Positions 32,901 through 40,200 of a stretch of 40,469 nucleotides of DNA are shown here, piece after piece. The translations under genes and the position numbers were made by a program. The stretch comes from a virus, in the IMG/VR virus record IMGVR_UViG_3300035698_007296, positions 1 to 40,469 of that record. One strand, written 5' to 3'. Within the stretch, counting starts at the first letter, position 1. Each line of letters starts with the position of its first letter. The notes beneath the pieces were generated by a model. It had not been told where the DNA came from, did not search any database, and saw nothing but the letters and a program-made list of their open reading frames with translations.

Positions 32901-35900
32901 AGGGCTTTGCTTGAAGCGCGTAATGGCGTCCCCATGATCTTCCTCGAAGGCATTGATAGAAACATGTCCGATGTTTACAAAAACATTGCTAGAGACCTTT
33001 CAATTGGCCCTGACTGTGTTCTTGAAGCTGAAGTTATGCAGTCTGTAGCTGGGGTTCTTTCACCTAGGATAGCGGAAGGTAGGTTTACAAGAAACGAGAT
33101 TGATGAGTCTGTTGCCGTCGCAGTGGTTTTTGATTGCCTCTCTCTTGATGGTGAGTCATTCCACAATAAGCCATATATTGAACGAAGACAGGCAATGGCT
33201 AAGTACTTTGCTGGGTCAACATTAGAATTTGTTACGAAGATGCCCAACAAGTGGTGCTCATCTTTTGAAGAAGTTAGGGCAGAAATACAGCAAGTAGAAA
33301 AACTATCTGGAAGCGAGGGCGCTCTAATTAAGACGAAAGATCATATGTACACATTAGAGAAAGACTCTGACGATTGGGCTAAGGTTAAAGCAAAGATGAG
33401 CCTATTCGTTACAGTACTTAAAGAGAACAAGCTAAAGACTGGAGCTATTAGTTATACTTGTGGTGTTGCATATGACATGAAGGCCGATATTAGAAAGTCA
33501 GATATTGTAAAGCTTAATGGCAAGACCTACGTAAGTATCGGTGCTACATTTGGTACATCTATTAAAGCGAAGAAAGGAGATCGTCTTCAGGTTGCTATTA
33601 CAGAACTGCTTGAGAATAAACAAGAAAAAGAGATCTTCTATAGATGGCAAGACCCAACTGTTATTAAAGCAGTGCCTAGAGAAACTGATGGTCTTGGCAA
33701 AGCAATTCAAACAGGCCATATTCTTCAGGCATCTATTTCTGAGCCATACAGACAGATCAATAAAAAGATACAAGAGATAAGAGATGCAACTACAGTAGCA
33801 GAACTACTTGTCATTAAAGAGTGGCTATGGGAACAAATCTCTGATCTTAACTTTACAAGACTGACTGATCTATGTACATTCGCACTTGGTCTTGCAATGG
33901 ATGCTTTGGGTCAAGCAGAAGAATCGCACCTTGGGGCTCTTGGCTTTGGTTACTCCGTTGAGTTTGCAACAACAGTCCAGTATAACGATCTTGTTAGACT
34001 CTACGAAGGAATTAAAGTAGAGATCAATACTGAAGGTGGAGAAAAACTAGAGAAGCTTATTAATCTTGCTAGAGCAGCTGAGCTTAGGTCTCAGAGAACA
34101 GAAGACGCAAGTCTGAGACAACAGTTCTTAGATCTTCAACGAGACGTTAATCTAGATATTCAACATCTTGGAGGGCTAGAAGGATTCACTCATTCAGGAT
34201 TGTTAGAAACATACAGTATGCTCACCACTAAGGCTTACTCTATAGCTACTAGATGGACAGCTGCTGAGGTTTCACAAAAAGATGCTATTCTTAAAGAAGC
34301 TACTGACTTAAGAACGTTTGTCGCTCAGCTACAATCTCAATCTTATAGTTACAATCTTGAGTATACAGACGAAATTAGATACATCCATGAAGCGCTAGAC
34401 ATAGTTATTGGGCCAGAAGATACGATTGTTTCATGGTCTAGAGTTGCAACTTCCTTGACTGATTATGATATTCGTCTTGATGTTGCAGAATCTGACATTA
34501 TGAAGCTTGAGGCTCTATATATGTCAGGTAAGAGCGGAAACTTAGATCTGTTGCAAGACCTATCTATTGGAGCATTTGACTTTATTCCAGACATGACTCC
34601 ATTCCTGCCTCCTATTAACCAGCCAGATCTAACACCAATTGTAGTAATAGACAAGTCACCTGATCTTGTAGCAATGCCGTCTAGCATTTTTGGTCTTGAC
34701 GCTGATCTGATCAATCGAATTACAGCGGTTAATGAGAAAGCAACCAATGCAAGGCTGAATAACTCAGAAAGTCAATGGGATATGCTAATTGATGCAAGAT
34801 TAGATGCAACAATGCTTTGGCAAACAATTGCAACAAGGCCATATGCTGACAGAATCACTGATATGATTGATGACACCCTTGATAAGCTAGAGAAAATACT
34901 AGCCGCCAAAGAAAATGAAGGTCTTAATCCAGACCTAAGCATCAAGCTATTTGATTTTAGTGGCCTAGCGAAGGGCCAGCTAAGCGTACCTACGTTTACT
35001 GCAGCAATAACACCAGAGCAATTTAAGACACAGTTTGAAGCAGCTACTTCAAAGGACTCTGCAAAAGCAGTGAGGAACTCATTAGAGACACTTGCTAACC
35101 AATTGACTAAAGCGCAGACACTGGGATTCCAAAGTTGGATAGGAGCGCTAAGAGATAAAGCAGAAATGCAGATAGATAGATGGAAAGCACTCTGGGATCT
35201 TTACAATTCATGGCGAGTTTCAGGCGGTATGTGGAGAAGGCTTGCAGCTGCTCAATCAGAGACAGAGGCATTAGTAGCCAGGGCTCTTGCTAATCTAAGG
35301 ATTCCATTCTCTGCTGAAGAAGGAACTAATGAGATCATTAGGCACTATAACAGCTATGTTAAAGGCCAGCTTCCATTTACTCCTCTACCTGACTCTCCCG
35401 AAGGTGAATCTATAGAAGATGCTAGACAGAGAGTATTTGATGGAAGAGTAGTAAACAATATGCAAGATTTGATACTAATGGCAATGAACTTTCTAAACGA
35501 AGGCGGAAGTCCAGATGATTATAGAGCCTTTAGAAACTACTCTCCATTCGTATTACTAACAGAAGGATTAATGGCAGATATTGATGTTCTTATAGAAGAC
35601 AGGATTAAAGCCTATGAGACATGGGATGACATGGACAATGCTTATCCACTTGCCGGTGAAGGAACTATTACGTTCAATGCTGTTTGGATTGACCCTAGAC
35701 ATAAAGATATGTATGAATTCAATGGTCGCTATGCAGCTATAATAAAGTCCGAATTAGAAGCTGGTAATAGAGTGCTTGTTGAAGAAGTTGGCGGTGTATC
35801 AATACTCCATGCTTCTGTTACTGCTGCTGGTGACGTAACTGGAGAGCCAGGTGTATACATAGATCAAGTATACAACAGCATAGAGTCTACGCTTAACATG

Positions 35901-37142
35901 GACCCAATGATGGCTGAGAATGGTGTCTATGGCGGAGCGTATGCTAACAACGAAGAACAGGTAAAGAATACGTTAAGAGGTATAGTCTCTATGCCAGGAG
36001 ATGGTGGTTGTGGTGGTTTCTACATAGGAACAGATACTGATGGATCTCCTCTCTTCGTAACAGCTGCTCATTGTCTTGATAACGAAACTCTTGGTGACGC
36101 AATAAAGATGACTACACTGACCGGAGAAGTAATTGAAGGTCAAATTGTCTGGAGAGGAAAGTATAAGGTACCAGTAGATGTCTATAACGCAGAAAATGCG
36201 GATATGGCAATTATTAGAGTAGCTCTGTCAGGCGAAATAGCGAAGACAGAAAATATGACTAAGTTAGAACTTGCCTATGAATTCCCTGATGCTGCAATAG
36301 CCATTTCTGCAAACATGGGCGAAGGCGATCTTATTGTTAGAAATGGTCCTGCTCGATACAACATGTTTGATATGTACTCCAGTAGAGACAGAGGACGGAA
36401 GGGCTACTCAGGGTTCCCTGTGATCGACTCTAATGGTGCTGTAGTCGGTATCTGGGTGCAGTCCTCACCAATGTTCTACGGAGAAATAACTGAAGAAAGA
36501 AGAGGGTATGTAGTCCCTATTGACGTTATTAGAGACATATTTAGAATTGCTGGTCTAGAATGGGATGAAGTTGGGATGTTAAATCAGGAGCAGATGTCAG
36601 TGTTAGGCGCTAGCGTTACACCTTCATTGCTTAATGAAGCTCCAACAAAGCTACCTCTTGCTGGGCGATTGGTATCATATGACGACTTAACACAAAGACT
36701 GTCGTTTATGAATGGTGATAGAGAAACTGGTTTTACTATTGTTGTTGATGGCAAAGCAGACGAGCCAAAGCTAACGTCTTATGTCACAGACGCTAGACTT
36801 CCAGTACATATGACAGATAAACCAGATACTGATATGAACCATCTTGATACAGTAATGTTACTTCCGTCACGTATAAGGGACGATAAGAGCTACTACGAGT
36901 TCTATCTTACGTTCCAACAGAATGTAAACCTTAATGGACTGTGGGCTATTAGTAAAGAAGCTGCACAGGAATACAACAAGGAAGCATTCTTGTTCAAGAT
37001 GAAAGATGAGACTCCGTTCTATATGAGAGACGATCTTAAGCACAAGGAAGAAAGGGCAACGCTCAAAGATTGGGAGAAGCCATCTATTCAAGATATTACA
37101 AGCTTTTTATCAAGACGACCATTGATTCAGGAGAAGAAATGA
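29940..37142 (+). CDS. Giant multidomain protein with ligase-like and trypsin-like domains, 2400 aa
   Basis: ATG with GGAGGGAG upstream. Residues 1-930 are mostly helical and unrecognised. Residues about 940-1265 read as an ATP-dependent DNA ligase: motif I ESKVHGFR with nucleophile Lys983 (the usual KxDG Asp is His985), motif III VLEAEVM (Glu1031), motif IIIa VVFDCLSLDG (1062-1071), motif IV SEGALIK (Glu1126, Lys1131) and motif V WAKVK (1146-1150). An OB-like part with KKGDRLQVAITELL follows. Residues 1270-1990 are helical. Residues 1995-2210 are a chymotrypsin-fold protease: His2044 (FVTAAHC), Asp2088 (NADMAIIRV), Ser2157 (KGYSGFPV). The C-terminal 190 residues are unassigned. It may be packaged and self-processed. 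Confidence 0.82.
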   Translation: MPSKFTNFPAMSVDTNSRTKELMTDALKQIEIQYDVYMGRYKDEPDKQNYLLVVAGNMAAKWYQIFYQLQDTKLADSQRFGRCKGSVGVSEEECVRMMYESEIKGEFALMDQTLQSSQAQSTDALQGLSDDKMMTPSLWMVGFYQVKGWYDFSTYARFRLNIPDRIFDSLVIPIFDDIYMAELREQFADTREILPSRLREIIDEKYVLAIQYLDAKWKAFLKGQLDPIEYELGRLNDINIEVAKAISDMRNRGFAVYSDDTYGLAMESADTDLSIPELMLQRKEAASETNNTIVQPYLRRDALYMVDFDFTCEDVQNRLDYLDSINSLIPLYPPTQTGVGDHDAIDKRQTFEDTYRMLYVYKQSYCTELSTNTYSTAPVFFEQKATIKDNELSTEDFPVAKQSYHDYLDLVWEQAEHGDFLADNVMSGIDLTRAAGEKFLSQEIENLRTGHLQAIHDRLDAFVSAPWNGPKIANNRGVFLPYIGFDECEDLFKLWMAREVRAVFSLMQDYVENGEENAAGYTPTTVTIITMLDEIKREAYDPYLDAYGDELWGSIKDTHWDAYRSTMLSYDGIEQQSFNQFYYDIAMHEADLAKETALQDMLRITSREVAGPPGSTMMILSQAKYMPSLDKTITQADASATVVGFIRTSADSSDYIEGQLYADNIRGEFHSGTIFINGEVFGGITVDFQKTIQDFEDIYKTGRVPYASKADVVEAVQTMQLLQPLVPTDVDSRLRFEKIFGAYWAELMHMSPSGFGSMSAEDIQGWITFQTGVMLGKYKDLLDIAQRVSANQYNLGIGAAEDAIDKLDEVNDMAMWANASLDEKSKQLTQAVVNAEEHLVSWADVASNIMTTRVNVINSHLHMAVSDQVPVPDDIMSQANDIVKMNFNLRTIGWPDLSAALEELLKTMNENVNLPTVSHPVSIEAIEPKRVEAGLFTPYVKFNGVRPGKAFHVESFTDESLEVIREYVEERTNAGRELSIESKVHGFRALLEARNGVPMIFLEGIDRNMSDVYKNIARDLSIGPDCVLEAEVMQSVAGVLSPRIAEGRFTRNEIDESVAVAVVFDCLSLDGESFHNKPYIERRQAMAKYFAGSTLEFVTKMPNKWCSSFEEVRAEIQQVEKLSGSEGALIKTKDHMYTLEKDSDDWAKVKAKMSLFVTVLKENKLKTGAISYTCGVAYDMKADIRKSDIVKLNGKTYVSIGATFGTSIKAKKGDRLQVAITELLENKQEKEIFYRWQDPTVIKAVPRETDGLGKAIQTGHILQASISEPYRQINKKIQEIRDATTVAELLVIKEWLWEQISDLNFTRLTDLCTFALGLAMDALGQAEESHLGALGFGYSVEFATTVQYNDLVRLYEGIKVEINTEGGEKLEKLINLARAAELRSQRTEDASLRQQFLDLQRDVNLDIQHLGGLEGFTHSGLLETYSMLTTKAYSIATRWTAAEVSQKDAILKEATDLRTFVAQLQSQSYSYNLEYTDEIRYIHEALDIVIGPEDTIVSWSRVATSLTDYDIRLDVAESDIMKLEALYMSGKSGNLDLLQDLSIGAFDFIPDMTPFLPPINQPDLTPIVVIDKSPDLVAMPSSIFGLDADLINRITAVNEKATNARLNNSESQWDMLIDARLDATMLWQTIATRPYADRITDMIDDTLDKLEKILAAKENEGLNPDLSIKLFDFSGLAKGQLSVPTFTAAITPEQFKTQFEAATSKDSAKAVRNSLETLANQLTKAQTLGFQSWIGALRDKAEMQIDRWKALWDLYNSWRVSGGMWRRLAAAQSETEALVARALANLRIPFSAEEGTNEIIRHYNSYVKGQLPFTPLPDSPEGESIEDARQRVFDGRVVNNMQDLILMAMNFLNEGGSPDDYRAFRNYSPFVLLTEGLMADIDVLIEDRIKAYETWDDMDNAYPLAGEGTITFNAVWIDPRHKDMYEFNGRYAAIIKSELEAGNRVLVEEVGGVSILHASVTAAGDVTGEPGVYIDQVYNSIESTLNMDPMMAENGVYGGAYANNEEQVKNTLRGIVSMPGDGGCGGFYIGTDTDGSPLFVTAAHCLDNETLGDAIKMTTLTGEVIEGQIVWRGKYKVPVDVYNAENADMAIIRVALSGEIAKTENMTKLELAYEFPDAAIAISANMGEGDLIVRNGPARYNMFDMYSSRDRGRKGYSGFPVIDSNGAVVGIWVQSSPMFYGEITEERRGYVVPIDVIRDIFRIAGLEWDEVGMLNQEQMSVLGASVTPSLLNEAPTKLPLAGRLVSYDDLTQRLSFMNGDRETGFTIVVDGKADEPKLTSYVTDARLPVHMTDKPDTDMNHLDTVMLLPSRIRDDKSYYEFYLTFQQNVNLNGLWAISKEAAQEYNKEAFLFKMKDETPFYMRDDLKHKEERATLKDWEKPSIQDITSFLSRRPLIQEKK

Positions 37143-38131
37143 ACTTAGACGAACTCATCTCTGAGCTCTCTGAGCCGATCAGTGAAGCTATTAGTGTAGT
37201 ATTGGAAGCAGCTAGTGCTGAGATTACCCCCTTAGGTGCCCTTATTACCCGTTTAAAGGCATCCAAACTGCAACCTGGGGTAATAGCCCTAAAGGATGGA
37301 ATTGCAACAATTGGTGGAGCCAGTGCATTCTTTATTGGAGTAGGAAATGGTGGGTATTACTTCATTGGTGATCCTAATAATTCAGGCAGAGTTGCAAAGA
37401 TAGAAGGGCATGAAGATATTCCTGTTGAGGCGATCTATACATCTGATAACATGTCGTATGGCTCAGCGAAAGAAAGGTTTAACATACTTAACGGTAGGCC
37501 TGACTTCTGGATATATAAGGTAAGAGATGGATATGAAGACCTAGTTGTTGACTTAAATCCTATTCCTCTTGGTTATTCTGCAGATGATGGCTTTGTTGTT
37601 ATGGGAAGAGATGCATCTCCTGGATATAAAGACAATGGATTACTAACAAAAGCTACAGATTCAATACTAGATCCACAGTGGAGCAATGTTAATTACTACG
37701 GTGGTGCAGGTTACGATGATGTTGGAGCTCCGATAGTAGATGAACATGGTACTGTATCTGGTATTGTTAATGCTTATGTTGATTTGCCTTCAGAGATTAA
37801 GGTGCTTGGTCTTGATATTAATCCTGTAGTTACAGGGACCAGCGTAGAGGACATGAAGAAGGTTCTTCAAGGGTATGGTATCTTTGATTATGGTGGCGAA
37901 GCATTTACTAGAGGTGAAGATGGTAAAGTTCACAGTAGAATGCTAAGAATTATGGCAGAGCTTCACAATAGAAACGTCTTTGAGCAAAGACTAGGCAAGC
38001 CTGATATAACTTCTGATGAAGGCAAGCGATGTGTGGTTGATGTAATTAATCAACATGAAGATAGACAAGACGAGTGGATTGTTATTGAATGCCTTGATCG
38101 CCTAGGTGTTGTTAATAAGTGGGGAGACTAA
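37139..38131 (+). CDS. Probable trypsin-fold pseudoprotease, 330 aa
   Basis: The ATG at 37139 has GGAG 5 bases upstream and overlaps the giant gene's stop (ATGA). Residues 45-215 follow the same strand order as the protease in the previous gene. ASAFFIGVGNGGYYFIGDPN aligns with the His region, RPDFWIYKV (Asp122) with the Asp region, and GYDDVGAPIVDEHGTVSGIV with the Ser region. The catalytic His position is Pro79 and the Ser position is Val195, so it should not cut. It could be an inhibitor, a structural partner or a decayed duplicate. The alignment is mine by eye. Confidence 0.6.
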   Translation: MNLDELISELSEPISEAISVVLEAASAEITPLGALITRLKASKLQPGVIALKDGIATIGGASAFFIGVGNGGYYFIGDPNNSGRVAKIEGHEDIPVEAIYTSDNMSYGSAKERFNILNGRPDFWIYKVRDGYEDLVVDLNPIPLGYSADDGFVVMGRDASPGYKDNGLLTKATDSILDPQWSNVNYYGGAGYDDVGAPIVDEHGTVSGIVNAYVDLPSEIKVLGLDINPVVTGTSVEDMKKVLQGYGIFDYGGEAFTRGEDGKVHSRMLRIMAELHNRNVFEQRLGKPDITSDEGKRCVVDVINQHEDRQDEWIVIECLDRLGVVNKWGD

Positions 38132-38205
38132 GCAGCCCAGCGCAGCAGTCTATGAGGTTGACCAGCCCCTCCGTTTGTCAGGCCACGCTGGTGTGAGTCT
38201 GCTTA
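38129..38205. terminator. Bidirectional hairpin between convergent operons
   Basis: TAAGCAG pairs with CTGCTTA (38129-38135 with 38199-38205) and CCAGCG with CGCTGG (38137-38142 with 38186-38191). An inner GGTTGAC/GTCAGGCC stem with one bulge also forms. The outer arms contain the stop codons of both facing genes. Tails are only weakly T-rich, so its strength as a terminator is uncertain. Confidence 0.55.
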
Positions 38206-38391
38206 ATTCTTTGCTAATCGTTCAAATACTTCTTTGTCTTCTCTAAGAATAATTAACGATAGAAGATATGCTGCTTTATCGTTAGCGTAATGATCAGTAG
38301 GCGGATAACGTTTGTTTATCCACCGTATCAGCCTTATTACTTTTTCGGAGTACATGGTACCCAAGCAGTAACGATCTTCTCTTTCTGGCAT
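38203..38391 (-). CDS. Small hypothetical protein, 50-62 aa
   Basis: The stop lies in the shared hairpin. The start may be ATG 38391 (62 aa) or ATG 38355 (50 aa); neither has a clear site. The conserved-looking part is YSEKVIRLIRWINKRYPPTD followed by HYANDKAAYLLSLIILREDK, a small helical protein. It overlaps the previous gene. Not recognised. Confidence 0.5.
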   Translation of the reverse strand: MPEREDRYCLGTMYSEKVIRLIRWINKRYPPTDHYANDKAAYLLSLIILREDKEVFERLAKN

Positions 38392-38624
38392 ACCTCAGCG
38401 CACTCAACTTCATCTTCCCATTCTTCCTGGCTTGTGTAATACCAATCAGTAAAGTAAGAACCTGAGCGACCGTCAGAAACTTCATAGAACTTATCTTCAA
38501 ACTCAAATACATAATCACAGTATTCGTATTTGCCGCTACTGACCCATTCGGATTCTTCAATAAGCTTTAGAACCTCTGAGTCACCATCCATCATTTCAAT
38601 TAAGTCTTCTTTCTTAAATTTCAT
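38337..38624 (-). CDS. Hypothetical acidic protein, 95 aa
   Basis: The ATG at 38624 overlaps the upstream stop (ATGA). The protein is acidic and aromatic (KYEYCDYVFEFEDKFYEVSD; SYFTDWYYTSQEEWEDEVEC) with four Cys (residues 36, 75, 79 and 91 by my count). Such small acidic proteins are common among early phage genes and are often inhibitors of host factors. No family is recognised and no function is assigned. Confidence 0.65.
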   Translation of the reverse strand: MKFKKEDLIEMMDGDSEVLKLIEESEWVSSGKYEYCDYVFEFEDKFYEVSDGRSGSYFTDWYYTSQEEWEDEVECAEVCQKEKIVTAWVPCTPKK

Positions 38625-38884
38625 GTCACTCCTATGTCTTTAAACATTCCTTCGATTGTTACTTTAGGCCATACGCCTACGCACATTTCTGGTGTATCAG
38701 GAGCTGTCTTTGTGCTCCAGCCTAGCTCTTGATATTGATATGCAAGATTACAGTAAGGACATCTCTCTCCATCAATATAGCCATATGATCCATTACAGCA
38801 ATTGTTGCCACATACAGGGCATTCTATTGCTGCTGTATCACATGTTTCGCACCAGTACCACTTGAACTCGTAGTTCTTTTCCAT
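38621..38884 (-). CDS. Cys-rich zinc-ribbon-like protein, 87 aa
   Basis: ATG 38884 is chosen because GGGAG lies 8 bases upstream; a GTG at 38893 is the alternative. The N-terminal half has CETCDTAAIECPVCGNNCC and then CPYCNLAY, with CxxC pairs spaced as in zinc ribbons. It probably binds one or two zinc ions. The C-terminal half is unremarkable. It is followed by the 95-aa gene through an ATGA overlap. The substrate or partner is unknown. Confidence 0.68.
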   Translation of the reverse strand: MEKNYEFKWYWCETCDTAAIECPVCGNNCCNGSYGYIDGERCPYCNLAYQYQELGWSTKTAPDTPEMCVGVWPKVTIEGMFKDIGVT

Positions 38885-38913
38885 ACTAATCACTCCCTGC
38901 TACTCCTTTCGTT

Positions 38914-38942
38914 TGGTGGCGGCATGTCCGAATCGAACGGAC
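38914..38942 (-). other. tRNA 3'-end-like fragment (T-arm, acceptor strand, CCA)
   Basis: On the minus strand GTCCG-TTCGATT-CGGAC is a perfect T-arm, followed by ATGCCGCC, A and CCA. No matching 5' acceptor strand (GGCGGCA-like) is found upstream before the stop at 38992, so it is not a complete tRNA. It may be a decayed tRNA or the tRNA end used as an attachment site. GCATGTC just upstream can also pair with GACATGC in it. Confidence 0.5.
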
Positions 38943-38991
38943 GTTTTTGACATGCTGGGCACGTTTTTATTTCGTACCTTCTGCTATGTCT

Positions 38992-39297
38992 TTAGTCACT
39001 ACTGTGACTCCTTACATCGGTTTCCGAGATCTTCAGAACATGATGCCTTATCCTAGGGTTGATCCCACGTCCTTTGTCTCGTGCCCTACTCCGCCTCGTC
39101 TTTCTGTGAAACCATCCTTCTGCGTACAATCCGAGAGATCTAAGAGTTGCAATTACTAAACCACGATGAGAGGTCACGTAGTTCTGGCCTTGCCATTCAC
39201 CGTTCTTGTATACTGCACCTTTAACTTGATAGTCACGATTTATCCATTGCTTTGGATTCTTTCGTATAGCTGCAACTATGTCTCTCTTCTTACTCAT
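38992..39297 (-). CDS. Basic hypothetical protein, 101 aa
   Basis: ATG 39297 with an AGGAG site that overlaps the upstream stop codon (TAGGAG). The chain is strongly basic (FHRKTRRSRARDKGRGINPR) with an N-terminal helix (MSKKRDIVAAIRKNPKQWIN) and a beta segment (YQVKGAVYKNGEWQGQNYVT). It may bind nucleic acid. No family is recognised. Confidence 0.65.
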   Translation of the reverse strand: MSKKRDIVAAIRKNPKQWINRDYQVKGAVYKNGEWQGQNYVTSHRGLVIATLRSLGLYAEGWFHRKTRRSRARDKGRGINPRIRHHVLKISETDVRSHSSD

Positions 39298-39306
39298 GTT
39301 GTACTC

Positions 39307-39573
39307 CTAAGTTTTGAGAAGAAAACCTTTGCCAGTAATATCAATATTGATAGTAGCTTCTTTAATAACAACTACTCGATTACATACACCATGTTGGAAT
39401 GAGCTTCCTTCAAAGAATGAATGTAATTTTCCTGATCTGTCCATCAGCATGAGATAGTTATCATTCTCATTCCAGTTAGGAAGCCGTCCTACAAATAGCT
39501 GGCCTTTCATAGTCGATCCATCTACTGCTCCATCTTCGCTACAATTTGTTACGTTGTTACAGATTTTAAACAT
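39307..39573 (-). CDS. Hypothetical protein, 88 aa
   Basis: ATG 39573 has GGGAG 5 bases upstream; a GTG at 39579 is less likely. The chain is beta-rich (MKGQLFVGRLPNWNENDNYL; HGVCNRVVVIKEATINIDIT) with three Cys near the N-terminus and centre. It lies immediately downstream of the tmRNA on the same strand and could be co-transcribed with it. Not recognised. Confidence 0.62.
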   Translation of the reverse strand: MFKICNNVTNCSEDGAVDGSTMKGQLFVGRLPNWNENDNYLMLMDRSGKLHSFFEGSSFQHGVCNRVVVIKEATINIDITGKGFLLKT

Positions 39574-39590
39574 AATCACTCCCTTTATTC

Positions 39591-39883
39591 TGGTGGAGGT
39601 AGCCGGAGTTGAACCGGCGTGTTACTTAGGCTCCTGAACAGATTCTACAGGCTTAGTTATTCGCTCATAACTGAGTTGCTACAGGGTGACCAGCTCTCAC
39701 TGGTTCCACCACCTTCTTTGTCTAACCGAAAGAAGGAACGGCTACTTGTGCATGGACTCCGAAGAGACCGCCAACAAAACTGGCTACTCGTGCTACGATG
39801 CTGCCTTTGTTTGTGTCAGTTGATTCGTTTGTTACAGCCTGCACCATACTCTCTGCCTAAATAATCGAAACCATTTTACCCCC
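39591..39883 (-). ncRNA. ssrA: tmRNA (293 nt)
   Basis: tmRNA rescues stalled ribosomes by acting as both tRNA and mRNA. The 5' end GGGGGTA pairs completely with TACCTCC before the discriminator A and encoded CCA. The 5' end continues TGGTTTCGAT, the usual tRNA-like-domain signature. The 3' part has the hallmark ACTAAGCCTGTAGA and a T-arm GCCGG-TTCAACT-CCGGC. GCAGGC (43-48) pairs with GCCTGT (helix P2). Further stems include CCTTCTTT/AAAGAAGG and CTCAGTTAT/ATAACTAAG. The tag frame is not certain. One frame stops at TAG 39793-39795 after a peptide ending K-A-A-S, and another stays open to about nt 160. Confidence 0.85.
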
Positions 39884-39891
39884 ATATTTGA

Positions 39892-39984
39892 CCAGCCTAG
39901 CTAGCCTTGTCGCCTCACCGCCATAGGGCAGGATCATAAGCTTTAACTACAGCAGAACTCCCTGAGTTCTTGTCACTAGGCTGG
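39892..39984 (-). ncRNA. Structured RNA element just upstream of the tmRNA
   Basis: A perfect 9-bp closing stem (CCAGCCTAG with CTAGGCTGG) encloses a perfect 7-bp hairpin AGAACTC/GAGTTCT with a 3-base loop and a CTGCC/GGCGG hairpin. It fills almost the whole gap between the 62-aa gene and the tmRNA. No T-loop motif is present, so it is not a tRNA. It could be a processing element, a leader or an independent RNA. Class not recognised. Confidence 0.45.
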
Positions 39985-39993
39985 GACCTTTGC

Positions 39994-40182
39994 CTACATA
40001 TGATTTTTATAATCTCCTGTTCCTTCTAACTCAAGGATAGCTTGAATAGCATCAAAGAGCTCGTCTTCTTTCTCATCAGTTAGCTTAATATCAAATGCGT
40101 ACAGCTTATCCTGTATATAATCACAAGCCTGAGCGCAGATATGTGTTACATCCTCCATCCATAGCTCTTTAGTATTACTCAT
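39994..40182 (-). CDS. Small acidic hypothetical protein, 62 aa
   Basis: ATG 40182 with AAGGAGG 6 bases upstream is a far better start than the in-frame upstream start at 40233, which lies inside a tRNA-like gene. The protein is helical and acidic (MEDVTHICAQACDYIQDKLY; LTDEKEDELFDAIQAILELE). It lies between the tRNA-like genes and the tmRNA. Not recognised. Confidence 0.65.
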   Translation of the reverse strand: MSNTKELWMEDVTHICAQACDYIQDKLYAFDIKLTDEKEDELFDAIQAILELEGTGDYKNHM

Positions 40183-40200
40183 GTCTATCCTCCTTAACTC

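Noticed and set aside
38294-38560. An 88-codon frame on the minus strand in the small-gene cluster.
   Set aside because: It lies inside the well-supported 95-aa gene in another frame, and only the latter has the coupled ATGA start.
38914-38942. tRNA-Sec (8-bp acceptor) or a complete tRNA at the T-arm.
   Set aside because: The acceptor side could be read as 8 bases, but no complementary 5' strand exists before the neighbouring gene.
39591-39713. A 123-base tRNA with an intron or very long variable arm (GGTGGTG pairing 6 of 7 with TACCTCC).
   Set aside because: A 5' end at 39883 (GGGGGTA) pairs fully with the same strand, and the tmRNA motifs ACTAAGCCTGTAGA and TGGTTTCGAT fit, so this is the 3' part of a tmRNA.
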